From: Amblyornis subalaris
Lineage: Eukaryota; Chordata; Aves; Passeriformes; Ptilonorhynchidae
Reading direction: 5' to 3'
Length of the DNA: 64,000 nt
NCBI GenBank assembly: GCA_018881555.1
Contig: JACAXG010000092.1
Span: 1,216,436 to 1,280,435, forward strand
This document shows, piece by piece, positions 35,686 to 48,292 of the stretch (positions are counted from its first letter, which is position 1; every line of letters begins with the position of its first letter). Below the pieces are notes generated by a model. That model saw only the letters and a program-made list of their open reading frames with translations. It was not told where the DNA came from and searched no databases. The translations under genes were made by a program, and so were the position numbers.

Positions 35686-38600
35686 GGGATGACTTAAGAT
35701 GTTCAGGTAAAGTAAGGCAGAGTAAAAATGGAAGAAGATGACAGCATATTTGTCAGCTATATTTTTNTATTGGAAGATCAGCAATGTAGAGATTAATTTC
35801 TCTTTTTCTCCTAAGCCTCATGAGTATTTTTCAAATGGAATCTGTTCCTCTGCTATTCAGAATTCTCATTTATAAAATAGGGAGACTATTTGTCTCTCTT
35901 ACTGGCACGTTGATTAATTCATGCACCTGAAGGTATTTCACAGAAGCAGCTAGAAAACCACTAAATTTATTAATAATAGAATGAATACAAAGTAATTGTA
36001 GCAAAACTGAAAAAGGAGTTAAAATAAGGGAGATGCAGTGGGAAGAGAGATTGTTTGAAGAGTTGGTTGCACAGCTGAAGATTTTTTTCTGCATTGCTAA
36101 TCTGAAGTATAACATAAATATTCCTTATTTGCCATTGTACACACACAATAAATCAAAACAGACTTGGTAAGAGAAGTTAATTTTTATTTCACAGTGAAGT
36201 ACATGTACATATAGCCTCAATATCAACAGAATAAGGAGTCATGCAGTACTCTTAGGAAGGCAGCAGTAATCATTTCACCTTCAAGAAAGACCTGACTACC
36301 TGTTGTGTCTCTCTTTGGATGATACAATATCTAATTAAATAAACAATTATTCTATCAACCAGCAGATCCCTAAATTAAATGTCTGATCTGTCTTTACTAT
36401 CCTGCTTTATATAATTCAGAAAAATTCAAAGATCCCACGTTGGGTATATTCATAATCCTTACTGCATAATGGAGAGAAACAGTTACTTTTAACTGTCTAT
36501 TCATTTTATGCCTTAATTTTTAATTTTTTTCAATAATTTAAGTTTAGGCGTAAGCAGTAGATATTTACTAAGAAAATTAAAGCAGTACAAACTCCCCCCT
36601 CTCATTATTAAATATCTTCTTTCATATTCAAGGGGGAAAAAAAGCAATGTCTATACAACTTCTTCAACATAATTTTTCTTCAAATTTTTTCAACATTAGA
36701 AGCTCAATAGTTAAAAGAGACATTTCAGATCAACATTTGAACCTAATCCATGGCAACTGTCCATTTTTCATAGAAAACAAAATGTAATTCAGTTTAGCTT
36801 AGCCTGCCTCTCACTGAGGGAACCTTAAACTAGTAGCTGAGGGTAATGGGATTGCACAGTCAAGAAAACAGACTAGAAATTAAAAACAAAGGGAAAAAAT
36901 GCCATTCTAAATGAACAAAAGCATTACAGAAAAAAAAGTTTCTCAGTTTAAAACAAGAAGTGGTTGAGGTGAGATACTTCATTGGGGTGAGGAAAAGGTA
37001 CATAGTGAACAAAAAGTTGATAATTTCTCTGCATATTTTAAAAATGTGCCCTTATTATGTTGATTTTATTAATTATTAAAAAAAACACATAAAATTCTGT
37101 CCTGTGCTTCAAATGAAACAACTCAGGAAGTATTCCTAACAAAAAAAGGTAAGAAATAAGCTTAGTAGAGTACAACCAGCCTGGCCCTCAATATCTTTTA
37201 GTCACTATTGCATTCAAAAATTTAAACTTCATAGTATACTTAATGTAATACAGCAGGACCAGACTGCCAGGGACAAAGATGCAGCATCTGAACAGTTTGA
37301 CTTTTTTTCTATTGCTCTGCAAATTTTCTAGATACTTACCACAGCCTATTCTATCCAGTTAAGCCTCACACTCTGAGGAAACACTTCTCTTCTCTTCCAG
37401 TGCCCAGTCAACTGTTTTACAATGGAAAAAGACAATCTGGAATAATGGATTACTCCAGCCGCGTAAGTATTAATGAGCCATTTGCTTTATGTTCACACAC
37501 CTAGATTTCCTTTTATGACATCAATGAGAATTCAGCTTTATATCATTGAAATTGCAACCATATACAGGAATGCAGTAAAACTCCTGAACTGAGGATAAGG
37601 GAATCATAATGATGAATTTGAATACTTTCATGCATGTAAACTCACAAACCTCACAACCTACAGACACACAAAATCCCTACCTGACACTCCTATAATATTT
37701 TTAATAACTCAAGAGACTGAATGGTAAAAGGTTTTACCTCCCTCGTTTGTGGGAACTATGTAATACAGTGGAAAAAAGCAGAAAATACATAAACCATATA
37801 AAATTATAAGTGATGAGGTTTATATTGTTAGAGGGAACACATAATTTGTTGAGGGCAGCTCTAGTAGCTCCTGTTTTCAGCAAGTGCATTTGTAACTGAC
37901 CTTCTTTATTACTACAGAAAGACAGCACAAAACTGTGGTAGCAATGAAAAAAGTGTCATAAAACATGGGCTTAAAATGCTTACATCTAGTAAGATTATGG
38001 AGACGTTTGTGAAGAAGATGAGTGGTGCCTTTTCAGTAATATATTGTGGAGAATATCTGTATTGTGGTACGTATGAATAGTAAATAAAATCATAAAAGCA
38101 ATGAAAGGTGAGAATTTGTGTCACACTTGCAGTTGGATTTTACTTGCCCAGTGCATCAAAGCTTTCTAAACATCGCTGTAGAAAACAGAATTGTGCTTAT
38201 GTATCCCTTCTGCTCAAAGTTTAATAGTACATCTTGCACTTCATTATTATAAATTCTATTAAGAATAGATCAATAACAGTATTGGCTGTACTACGCTTTT
38301 TCTCTTTTTCTTTGGTAATCACCAAATTTTCGGAGTGCAAAACTGTAAAAATCTGCTATCATGCAATTGTATTGCAAAAGGTAGGGTGATGCTAATGTGT
38401 TCATTTTTTTTTAAAGAATAAATAGAATATTTAAAAATATTTGGCAACTACTCAGAAATTTGTGCATTTGTTTTCAAAAAAGTAGCAATCCTTTTTTATT
38501 TTTCAGTTTTTTAGAAAGTACTTAAACAAGTAATTATGAAAACAGAATTTTCTGACATTAACATTAGAGGCTACTCTGTATTCACAAATGGAACATCTGT

Positions 38601-40439
38601 AATGGCTGGAATTATTACATGACTACAAGAGAAAATGAATCATTAATACCAAATAGAGTCCTTCTTCTGACTTATTTTCAGTTAAAGACACTTTATACAT
38701 TTAATGAAATATTAAATTTTGAAAAGTTAATGATGTATTTTCACAAGATACTTCAAACAGTAATAATTGTGATCACTACATTTCCCTAAATTTTGCAACA
38801 ACATCCCTCATGAACTAGAATTACCTCAGCTTTCTTAAAATTGGCTGGCCAGTGTTTCTGTATGTTTATCTTCTGCCTGTCCTGATAATCTGTCCTTTTG
38901 TCTTTTTGTCAACTCTTTAAATAACTATTCACATATTCTGTTGTTGATGTTGAAGTTAACTAAATATTTTTCTTGACTAGATAATAGGATTCCAGTGGTT
39001 TGCTGTTGTTGTTTCAGGTTAGGGGTTTTTTTGGTTTGTTGTGATTTTTTTTTAATATAAAGTTATCTTATAATCAAAGAATTCTTAAATTCTGAGATTC
39101 TTTCTTTTATCCTATTCTGACATACACACTCTGCTTTATGCCTGCAATATCTACCTCTTTAAATACTTGCAGTTTTATTTGATAATGACAAACCATGAAA
39201 TTTTATGAAGGAATAACAATGTTCTTACTAGTTCTATTTATTGCCCCTATGGTTAGGTTTTCGCAGGAAATACACTCACTTCTCTATAAAAACTTACAAA
39301 AAACAGAACTGGACTCCTCATTGTACCCTAGCGACTTCTGAATCCAATTTAACTGGTTGCCGAAGCTAAAAGCAGAATTTTGCAAAGTTTTAATTACAAA
39401 TGGGGAATGTCAGCAGTTTTTCTTAGGGGAATGTCAGCAGTTTTTCTTATATTGCCCAATGTATGAATTTTTGTCTGTTCCTGCAGCATTGCAGGTTCAG
39501 GAGTCATCTACAATCAAGGTACGACTCTAACACCTCCCTCCCCTCATATTTTATCTCTCTTGAGTTGTGTTTTATGTGGAATGCTTCGTACAGAGAGACT
39601 ACTCCTTATTATGCTNTCAGAATTATTAATAGGAAACAAAATACCACTACATTAAGCAGCACTGAACACTAGTAACTAATAAGTCAATGTAAATAAATGC
39701 AGTAAAGACTTTAACCCACCATGATAAATCTGTTATACATTGACTATTAACGTGAGAACTAGGGTATACAATTTTTTAAGACACGTGGGTTTTTTGGTTT
39801 TCTTTCTAAGTAAGTATCTTCCATATCTTCACAGTCCATATTCTCAAAGTAAATCTTTGAATCTGAATTGTACAGTTACTGGGGTGTAGGGATTTTAAGT
39901 ATTTCTTGATTTATGGAGATGTCAGTTATTTAATATATTAAGATCTCACACTTCTGACATTTCCATTGCTTGAATATAGTTTTGCATGACATTGCATATT
40001 CTTTGCCATTTACAAAACAGATTGTAAAGTAAGGAATGCTTTCTCCTCTTTTCGTGTCTCCCCTTAAAAATCACATTCAAAGTGGGACTGCCCTCTTACC
40101 TTTAAATAAGAGTGTAGTCCCAAAAATGTNTTGAAAGGGAGATTAATTTGCAGATTGCAACCTGTTACTTACTTACGGTTACTATACGATCCATTTCCCA
40201 AAGTTTTCTTTCAATCACTAGATTGCAGTGTTATTGAGTAACAAAAGAAAGGCACTCCTAGAAAAAATATTTTAAAAATGGAGTCTTCTAGATTAGAATG
40301 AAGACTGAAATCTCGGAAAAGAGGTAAATAAATGATCTGCAGTGACTACCTACCTCATCCCAAAAATGATATATCCTCATATTACTTTTCTTGTAGGTTT
40401 TTCTATTCTGGAAATCTTAAATACAGTAACACTGATGGA
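35686..40439. other. AT-rich non-coding DNA with exon-like segments
   Basis: No gene is certain. Two segments have good splice-site context on plus: 37401-37462 (pyrimidine tract and CAG before, GTAAGT after) and 39487-39518 (TTTTTGTCTGTTCCTGCAG before, GTACGA after). They are discussed as findings and not called as exons. A perfect 24-bp tandem duplication sits at 39402-39449. Confidence 0.45.
39402..39449. repeat. Perfect 24-bp tandem duplication
   Basis: Two identical, abutting units (39402-39425 and 39426-39449), each GGGGAATGTCAGCAG followed by TTTTTCTTA. Perfect identity suggests a recent slip or duplication. It ends less than 40 bp before the exon-like segment at 39487. Confidence 0.95.
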
Positions 40440-41235
40440 GTCATCCGCCAAGTTGAAGTCCNGTACGAGTAAAAAGGCTGGTGATCGTGACACTTCTGCC
40501 AGCCTCATGTAGAATTCATCATCTGCCTGTTCTTGGATAGGTGGTCTGTAACAGACAGGACATCCACTCTGCTGAGCTTTCCCTTGACCTTTACCCACAA
40601 CCACTCAACCTTGTCATCATTATCTTTGTTTCCAGTATGATCAAAACACTCCCTAACACATGGGGCTACCCCACCACCTCTCCTGCTTCACCTATCTCTT
40701 CTAAAGCCATCCATTGCAGCACTCCAATTGTGAGATACATCCCAACGCATTTCTGTGATAGCANCTACTATGTCAAGAGTTTCCTGCTGCACCATGCCTT
40801 CCAGCTCCTCCTGTGTGCATTGATATAGATGCACTTCAGCTGGGCTACCGATTTCGGCTCCAACACTGGCATGCCACCCCTCGGCTCATCTCCAGTGGGC
40901 CTGGCTGTATTCCCTCCCCGCTTCAAACCTCGTTTAAAGCCCTCTCNATCAGCCCTGCCATCTCATGGGCCATAACCCATGTCTGAGACAAGTGGACCCC
41001 ATCAGTTGTCAGCTGTTCTTGGTGCCCNACCATGATCAAAAAAGCAAATTTCCACCTATAGCACCAGCATATAAGACATATATTAATCAGTCCAGTTGTC
41101 CTGTGTCTTTTCAATATTCACCCCTGGTACTGAAAGGGATGGAGGAGAACACAACCTATGCATGGACTCTTATGACCAAATCTCCTAGTGCCCTGAAGTT
41201 TGCTGAGCTTCAGTTCATTCTACCCTCTAAGCAGT
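40440..41235 (-). mobile_element. CR1 LINE 5' fragment (ORF1 end to ORF2 endonuclease)
   Basis: CR1 sequence in reverse orientation from the upstream half of the element. Between 40700 and 40830 the minus strand reads QLKCIY, EELEGMVQQETLDIV, ITEMRWDVSHNWSAAMDG, matching the CR1 endonuclease N-terminus (TETWWDDSHDWSAAMDG in good copies; the key W is changed and a segment after IYINAH is lost). From about 40920 to 41230 the text matches the region just upstream, with remembered blocks such as TTTAAAGCCCTCTCNATCAG, GACCATGATCAAAAA-like and CCCTGAAGTTTGCTGAG-like. The 3' two-thirds of the element is absent. That is unusual, since CR1 copies normally keep the 3' end; later deletion is the likely cause. 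Confidence 0.87.
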
Positions 41236-42689
41236 GGTAGTTAGATAAACTCCCACTATGAAATGCTATTTTTATACTGAAATTTTCTTATATGCACTTG
41301 CCACAGTGGCAAATTTAGTGTTAATTGACTTCCCAGGAATAGGGGACACAGTTTCTGAAGAACAGGAGACTGCAAAGAAAGGTAAATATAGGTGTTTGGA
41401 GGAGTACAGATAGCTTCTGGCTGAGAAGAGAGCCTGGGAGGAGTNAACAGACCTTTCAATAGCTGCTGATGCTTTTATCTCCAACTGAAAAACCTTCTTT
41501 CTTTAGTGGTGAACCAAAAATTTAAAAGGTCTCCACTGTGGTGTAAGATTGTTAGATTACCAGTCAAATTGCTGTCAAACACCTTTGGTTACACAAAATG
41601 GTACCAGAAAGCCCAGCAATCAAGACATGCTGGTTGAGTTTTGTCTTTACAAACAAATCCTTTTGCATAACATAGTATTTGTGATTGTTGATAGTTGCAT
41701 ATCTAGCTTTGAACACAGGCTGCTCTGTCATCAATAAATTAGACTTTAAAGCCCTTTTCATGTAGTCTTTAGATGTAACTTTCTAAGTGTCCTTGTCAAA
41801 GTAGAGGGAATATTTTTGCAAGGACAAAAAAATATGTAAATTAGAGCATCTTGGATGATCCTCTCGATGTCACTGGGGCTGCATAATTTTTATGCATCTT
41901 TCATTCCATTTCAATTTAAGTGTTACAACATTTCTTTGTAAAAATGCTTAGTTTAATTTTGAATCTATTATTTTCTATTTGGTCAGCACTGTCTACCTTT
42001 CTGGGATTTAACATAAAAGCACCTGAAAAGATAATGAAGCCTTTTCTTGAATCTCTAAAATTGTAACACCACTTAGCAAAGTGGGACAGTGATTCAATTA
42101 GTGTTCTTTTACCTAACACAAGTGGAGTAAAGGACAAGGATGTTTGAAAAAACTAAACACTAAACCTGAGTATTGCTAATTGGAAAAGGTTATTTGTTGA
42201 TAACATAAAGATATGCATTAAAACCTGTGCATAATGTAAGCCACAAGACAAAAATCTGTTTTAACATTCTTCCAGCTACTCACCAGGAGATTTAGTAGAA
42301 ATCTGTAGAAAATGAAGTACCAATTTTAAATAAAAAATTCAAAACATCATAAACTTAGAAGTTGCAAGGCTCCAAAGGCAAATTTCGAAAGGGTAGTGCT
42401 ACTCTATATTAAAAAAAAGTGAAATACCAGCAAACACTGCCAAATAGCATCATTTTCATCTCTGTAGAGGTTCAATGAAAACACTTTGTTTTGTTACAAA
42501 CACAATTTCTTGTCAAAATCATTTTTAGTGGAAAATTTTCACCCCATTTTACTTACAGCTTGTGCATGGTCTCACTGCTGAAGGTGCAGAAGTGTAGACA
42601 TTGCAATTCTAAACAGTGAAAGGCAGATGTGAAGGAGTTTCCACATTCTAAAGGGAATAGAGGGTGGTATCTGGAAGATTAGCAATCCA
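41236..42689. other. AT-rich non-coding DNA, no gene seen
   Basis: Nothing recognised. Open frames of at most 73 codons, none with a domain. It separates two minus-strand CR1 pieces. Confidence 0.5.
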
Positions 42690-43450
42690 GACTCATAGAA
42701 TTATATAATCAGAGAATATCCTGATTTGGAAAGAACCCTCAAGGATCATGAAATTCCAACTCCTGGCCCTGCGCAGGACAACTCCAAGAATCCCACCACG
42801 TGCCTGAGAACATTGTTCAAGTGCTACTTGAGCTCTGTCAGGCTTGGTGATGTGACCATTTCCCTGGGGAGCCTGTTCCACTACCCAACCACCTTCTGGG
42901 GGAAGAACCTTTTCCTAATATCCAACTCAAACAACCCCTGACAAAATTTCAGACCATTCCCTTGGGTCCTGTTGCTGGTCACCACAGAGAAGAGATCAGT
43001 GCCTGCCCCTCCTCTTCCCCTCACGAGGAAGTTGTAGACTGCAATGTGGCGTCCCCTCAGTCTCCTCTTCTCCAGGCTGAACAGACCAAGTAACATCAGC
43101 TGCTCATACGGCTTCTCCTCCAGGCCCTTCACCATCTTGATGGCCCTCCTTTGGATGTTTCTAAGAGTTTTATGTCTTTCTTATATTGTGGCACTCCAGG
43201 ACTCGAGGTGAGGCCATCCCAGTGCAGAGCACAGTGGGACAATCCCCTCCCTTGCCCGGCTGGCGATGCTGTGCCTGATGCCCCCCTGGACATGCTTGGC
43301 CCTCCTGGTGGCCAGGGCACTGCTGACTCAGATTCACCTTGCCATCAACCAGGATCCCCAGATCCTTTTCTGCAGGGTTGCTCACCAGCACCTTGTTCCC
43401 CAGTCTGTACATACATTTAAGGTTGGGTGTACATACAGAATGTACAGAAT
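42690..43450 (-). mobile_element. CR1 LINE, ORF2 C-terminus plus 3' end
   Basis: Reverse-orientation CR1. At the low end is a decayed terminal repeat (CATAGAATTATATAATCAGAG), then GGATCATGAAATTCCAACTC, CCTGGGGAGCCTGTTCCACT, ACCTTTTCCTAATATCCAAC, ACGAGGAAGTTGTAGACTGC and TCAGTCTCCTCTTCTCCAGG. At the high end the minus strand reads RLGNKVLVSNPAEKDLGIL and VDGKVNLSQQC, matching CR1 ORF2 (SSPAEKDLGVLVDEKL). So the copy reaches from the post-reverse-transcriptase ORF2 region to the 3' terminus. Same subfamily and orientation as the copy at 45236. Frames are broken. Confidence 0.94.
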
Positions 43451-44719
43451 GTACGTACATAAAGAATCTAAGTAGTTCAACTCTCCAGACCATGACTATT
43501 TTCCTGTCTTTAAATTGTATTATTTCAGAAATACTGCTAATATTTCTCAGAGTCGTGAGACACCGTTGTCCTAAGCTTCAGCAGAGCACAACCTATGTCA
43601 CCCTGACTGAAAGGTAACTTCCTGCTTTATTATTAAATGTGACTTTACCACTCATACTTATTTAATAGTAAAAAGAAATTAAGTTAGGGGAACTGTGATG
43701 CTAACAGCATCTATTGCCTACCTTGGAATGCTTATTAAAACTTCCTTCTTTTTATTAATGGATTTTAAGTTTCAACATTTCATTTAAAATTCTCAGTGTT
43801 TGCAAAAAAATAATAAAAATAATTATGTGTACTAAGGGGAAATAATAACAGAGAAGATGAAAGATAGCCTTATTTTCAGTTGAGATGCATTTTATAAAAA
43901 AAATTTCACTGTACGTTGTACATTATGTTGCTGGCATAATACTTTATCTTCATTTCTCAGGTTATTTCTGCCTTAAAAATAAGTGTCAATTGTTGTCTAA
44001 TAGGCTGCCGACCTTAAAAATGTTGAGACATTTAGCATTAGCATTAGTGTGAGGAAAAGGTTTTCCATTTCTGATTATTTAATGTTATAAAGTTATTCTG
44101 ATTTTGGTTGCATATAGTTGTTAATAGCATTTACTCACACCTATGGAAAACAGCAGCAACATGGTAGGGATAATAATGGCTGCAAACTTTAACCATGGAA
44201 ACCTGCTTATATTTTAATTTTTAATATTTTCAACATTAATTAGGTTGGAGTTGGCCAATCAAAATTTTATTTCCATTTTGCTCATCTTACCTTTTCAACA
44301 GAACAATTGAATGTCCAATGAACAATAAATTTCTGCCTGAATTTTGGCTTAATACTGTTTCCCACTAAGTTTTAGATCTCACGTTTTTAAGTGTAATATT
44401 TTTATCAAATCCAGAGCACTGAACAGTACAGATCTCACTGAAAGCACATAGTCAATTCATAACAGAAACACATAAACCTTGAGACAGAAGAGCACTCAGA
44501 CTGCCCAAGTACCATCTGATAGATCACTCAGACCTCCTAAGAAACAGCTACTAATTTACAGATTTTCTGGTCCAACATTCTACACAGACTACAGAAGATC
44601 ACAGATCATGATGCCCATAATTCTAATAAAATAATGCCTTAGGTGTGATTTTTTTTTTTGCTATACTTCTGTCATTGGTGAATACTATAGAACTGATTAG
44701 CTTAGTGATTTCTGTCTTA
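43451..44719. other. AT-rich non-coding DNA
   Basis: No gene certain. A segment at 43551-43613 has an AG after CTAATATTTCTC and a following GTAACT, and is discussed as a possible exon in the findings. Otherwise featureless AT-rich sequence. Confidence 0.45.
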
Positions 44720-45190
44720 AATCTATTAACAGATGTTATTTCCTTTTTCCTGTATTACCCTTTAGGTTTTCTGCTTTTGGACTCTCTCTATATTTTTTCG
44801 TATATTGTTATACTCTGAATAGCTTTGTGCTTACTTCAATTTCAAAACATCTTTCTAGAAATGAGTACCCAGAATTATATTAAATACTCCAGATGGGATT
44901 TCATTAGGCTTTTTTCACTGATACTGCCTGTTTCAACTGGAAATGCTGATACTGATATATTGCCTTTTTCACAGCTGAATCAAATTTTTATGTTGTAATT
45001 TTGCAGTGATCAATTCATCCATCTAGGTTCTTTCCAAAGTATATAGTCGATTTTCTTTTCTTGTTTACTCCCCAAACATATTATCTTGATTTTTTTTCTT
45101 TTTACGCTGCTCCTTTCTGTTCCTCTTTGTAACCTCTCTCCAGAATTTTTCTACTTTTAGTAGTACACATTACCATCTCCTTAGCATACA
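44720..45190 (-). mobile_element. Ancient CR1/L3-like relic
   Basis: Weak but ordered match to an old amniote CR1/L3-type element in reverse orientation: GAGTACCCAGAATTATATTA, ATACTCCAGATGGGATTTCA, then CATTAGGCTTTTTTC and a later TTCATCCATCTAGGTTCTTTCC. These correspond to the remembered consensus GTGCCCAGAACTGGACACA, TACTCCAGATGTGGTC and TTAGCTTTTTT. Divergence is high and the limits are guesses. It abuts a much younger CR1 of the same orientation. Confidence 0.45.
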
Positions 45191-45235
45191 ATTCACTGTT
45201 AGTCATCAGTTTTCCTCTGTTAAAATAAGAAGTTA

Positions 45236-45641
45236 TTCACAGAATCGGAGAATAAGCTGAGTTGGAAGGGACCCACAAGGATCATCAAAGTCCAACTCCT
45301 GGCCCTGCACAGCACCATCCCCAAGAGTCATGTCCTGTGCCTGAGAGCATTGTCCAAGTGCTTCTTGAACTCTGTCAGGCTTGGTGCTGAGACCACTTCC
45401 CTGGGGAGCCTCTTCCAGTGCCCAACCACCCTCTGGGTGAAGAACCTTTTCCTGATATCCAACCTGAACCTCCCCTGACACAACTTCAGGCCATTCCCTC
45501 AGGTCCTGTCACTGAGCACCACAGAGCCTGCCCCTCCTCTCCCCCTCATGAGGAAGTTGTAGACTGCAATGAGGTCTCCCCTCAGTCGCCTTTTTTTCAG
45601 ACTGAACAGATCAAGTGACCTCAGCTGCTCCTCACACAGAT
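45236..45641 (-). mobile_element. CR1 LINE 3' region
   Basis: Reverse-orientation CR1 tail: CACAGAATCGGAGAATAAGC, GTTGGAAGGGACCCACAAGG, ATCATCAAAGTCCAACTCC, CTGGGGAGCCTCTTCCAGTG, AGAACCTTTTCCTGATATCC, TGAGGAAGTTGTAGACTGC and CTCAGTCGCCT, ending near CTCCTCACACA. Closer to consensus than the copy at 42690 but clearly the same subfamily (shared CCAACTCCTGGCCCTGC). About 400 bp of 3' untranslated sequence; no coding part survives. Confidence 0.94.
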
Positions 45642-48292
45642 AATTTCTGTGGCCTGGTGTTTGACTTGCTAGATCTACACTTCCTTCCCTGGGAAGTGGT
45701 AGCTTTGGGAAGACAAGCGACATTATCTATGGATGTCCTTCCTTTCTTCCCCTTTCCCTGAGCCTTTATTGCTGAGCAGGACTTCATATGTTATGAAATA
45801 TCCTTTTGGTCAATTTGGGCATCTGTCTCAGCTATGTGTCCCCACAATCTCTTGCCCTTCCCCAGCCTTTTTGCTTAGAAGGCAGAGTGGGGAGAAAGCC
45901 TTGATGCTGTGTTAGAACCATTCAGTAACAGCCAAAATACTATGTGTTATCTGGTTTAAACACACATGCAAAGCGCAGCACCATATGGGCTGCTATGAAG
46001 GAGGTGAACTCCATCCAAGAAAAACCTAGTANAAAAGCAGAGAATATCAATTTTTATTAGTATATAAATGCCTTTTAGGCAAGAAAAGTTTAGATGAAAT
46101 ACTACCGGTGCATCCCATCAAATAATAAGAAAATAGCTATATCTTCTTATTCTGTAACTGAATGCATACCTTTAATCCACCACAAATCCACTTAAACTTG
46201 TTATACAAAAATGATCAATGGTAGACCAGATTTTCAAAAATGTCTAAAGAATTGGCTAATTCCAATTGTGTAGAGACTTAAGGAATCTTTAGCTTCCCTT
46301 AGTAAAAACAACTTATGTGATTCTATAACAAGGAATACGGTGCAATAGCAAGTACCACACTGAGTCTGCTCGACTTAGTGATTCTGAAATCTCTTTTCTG
46401 AGGCACCTGTACAACACCACTAGTCCTTGTGGATTTCCACTGTGAAGGTGTGAAGTGGCAAATCAGCGAGCTTGAGCTCATTGACTAGAAAAATTACTTT
46501 GGCACAATAAATTCAACTGGATTACCTGAAAGATTGCATGTTTACATCATGATGTTGAAACTATCTCAGTAAACTTACAGGAAAATTTATAGCATACTGG
46601 GTTACCCAACAGGAGGACAACTTCAGCTTCGGAATTTTTTTTTAAGTCCGGTGACCTTTTCTGATGTGGTTGTATTTACTCATATGAGTGTTTCCACTGG
46701 ACTGCAGAAATTAATTTATGAAAATCCTTGTTCTACCAATGTTTTCTATACCAAAGAATGGTTCTGTAGGACAAACATGACTGAAGAGTAAACGTAAAAC
46801 TCAACAAAACCTCAGAATTTATTGTTAAGTCAGGAAAACCAGTCTTTTTAAATTCAAAATTCAAAATGCTCTATGGCATTAATACAATTGTGTGTCTACT
46901 CAAAAANTGAGCTTTTATAAGAAAACTTTAAGAAAAATATTATTAAAGAAAAGCTAGATTATTATAGATATGAAGCTGTAAGTACCTCTCTCCCCCTTTC
47001 CCCTCCTTAAACACNCAAGTCAAGTGGACTTATGAGAGCAATGGCAAAAGATCAGCCAGATGTTTTATCATTCTCTACAGGTTTTGATGAACATTAAAGC
47101 ATAAAAGCCTTTACCAGATGGCTACAAGATTTAGCTGAAAACATAAGAGATTAATATTAAGTATATCCAATGNGCAAAAAATTTTCAAGACACACAAACA
47201 AAACAGATCTATTTTTTTCCTCAAAGTTATTCTTTTTTTGCCTCAAGCATTCTATTTTTTGCTGTTCACTAAAGAGAAAAAATGATATGACAATATGATG
47301 AAAGATGGGTCAATATTTATTCATGTGGTGTGAAAATGCCCATTACAAGCCTAATTTAAACTGTTATCTTAAAGAAATAGTGCTAAAAAGAAGCACTTAA
47401 ATTTTGCATTATCCAAAATAGGAAGTGGGAGAAGATGCTCTGAAATAAAATTGCCTACATGTGGTATTGCATAGCCTTTATCTTCATAGAGTTTTTCAGT
47501 GCTTTCAGTTTTTACCTTTTGTAACCTGTAGATTTTGGAAATATTCATTAGAGTACTCAGCAGTTCAGCTAATACAACATTTCAAAGACATTAACTGCCC
47601 TTTTTAAAGGGAAAGCTATATTCCATCACTTAGCTGTTTATGCAAACTGGTTGCATAATTCTTTATGTTTGATCTCATAGGCATCCATTTCATGTGATTC
47701 CTCTAANAAATTTTAATATATTTCTTATCTTTATAAAGAATATTATTTTATATTTGTCAGCTATTTGTGGCCAGTTAATGTTTACTGGTTCTTGTGACAA
47801 TATTGTCTTTCTTCTCTTCTGCTTCTTCAACATCCATGCGCTCCGTGTAGTGAGAGTCTTAAGAGAGGTCAATAATCTTTCTACCCTTCTCATGGACTTA
47901 AAACACATCTATGATTCAAGCTAAAATCTCAGATATTGTAACAAAAGTACACTTNGGTATTGCAGATATGTGTTTGAAAGTTCACAGAATAGCCAGCTAA
48001 GAGGAAGAAGTGAAACATGAANTTTTAGGACTTTTATATTTTTATTTAATGTTAGCTTGGATAAAATCAGTAAGGTTAGTTAGAACGAATGTAGCAGATA
48101 AATTTAGCTGCAGTTAATTAAGAAGTTAATAATTATTTAAGGAGCTAGACCTAAAATGAAGCTGACTAATTGTTTTTTATCCTATATTTGTACAGCTGTG
48201 TTCATAATAAGAACCAGAAGACTTAGAGTGCTAAGATCTAAAAGAAAAGTAGACAGATATTAATTTCTCTATTTAAAATATCCATCCACNGG
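45642..48292. other. AT-rich non-coding DNA, no gene seen
   Basis: No gene recognised. A 76-codon plus-strand frame at 47694-47924 contains an arginine-spaced stretch (LRVVRVLR) but has no further channel-like features and is not called. Isolated N bases occur. Confidence 0.5.

Noticed and set aside
47694..47924. 76-codon frame with LRVVRVLR, reminiscent of a voltage-sensor helix
   Set aside because: Only one short arginine-spaced stretch, no neighbouring membrane segments or splice sites, and both strands are equally open; a chance resemblance is likelier.
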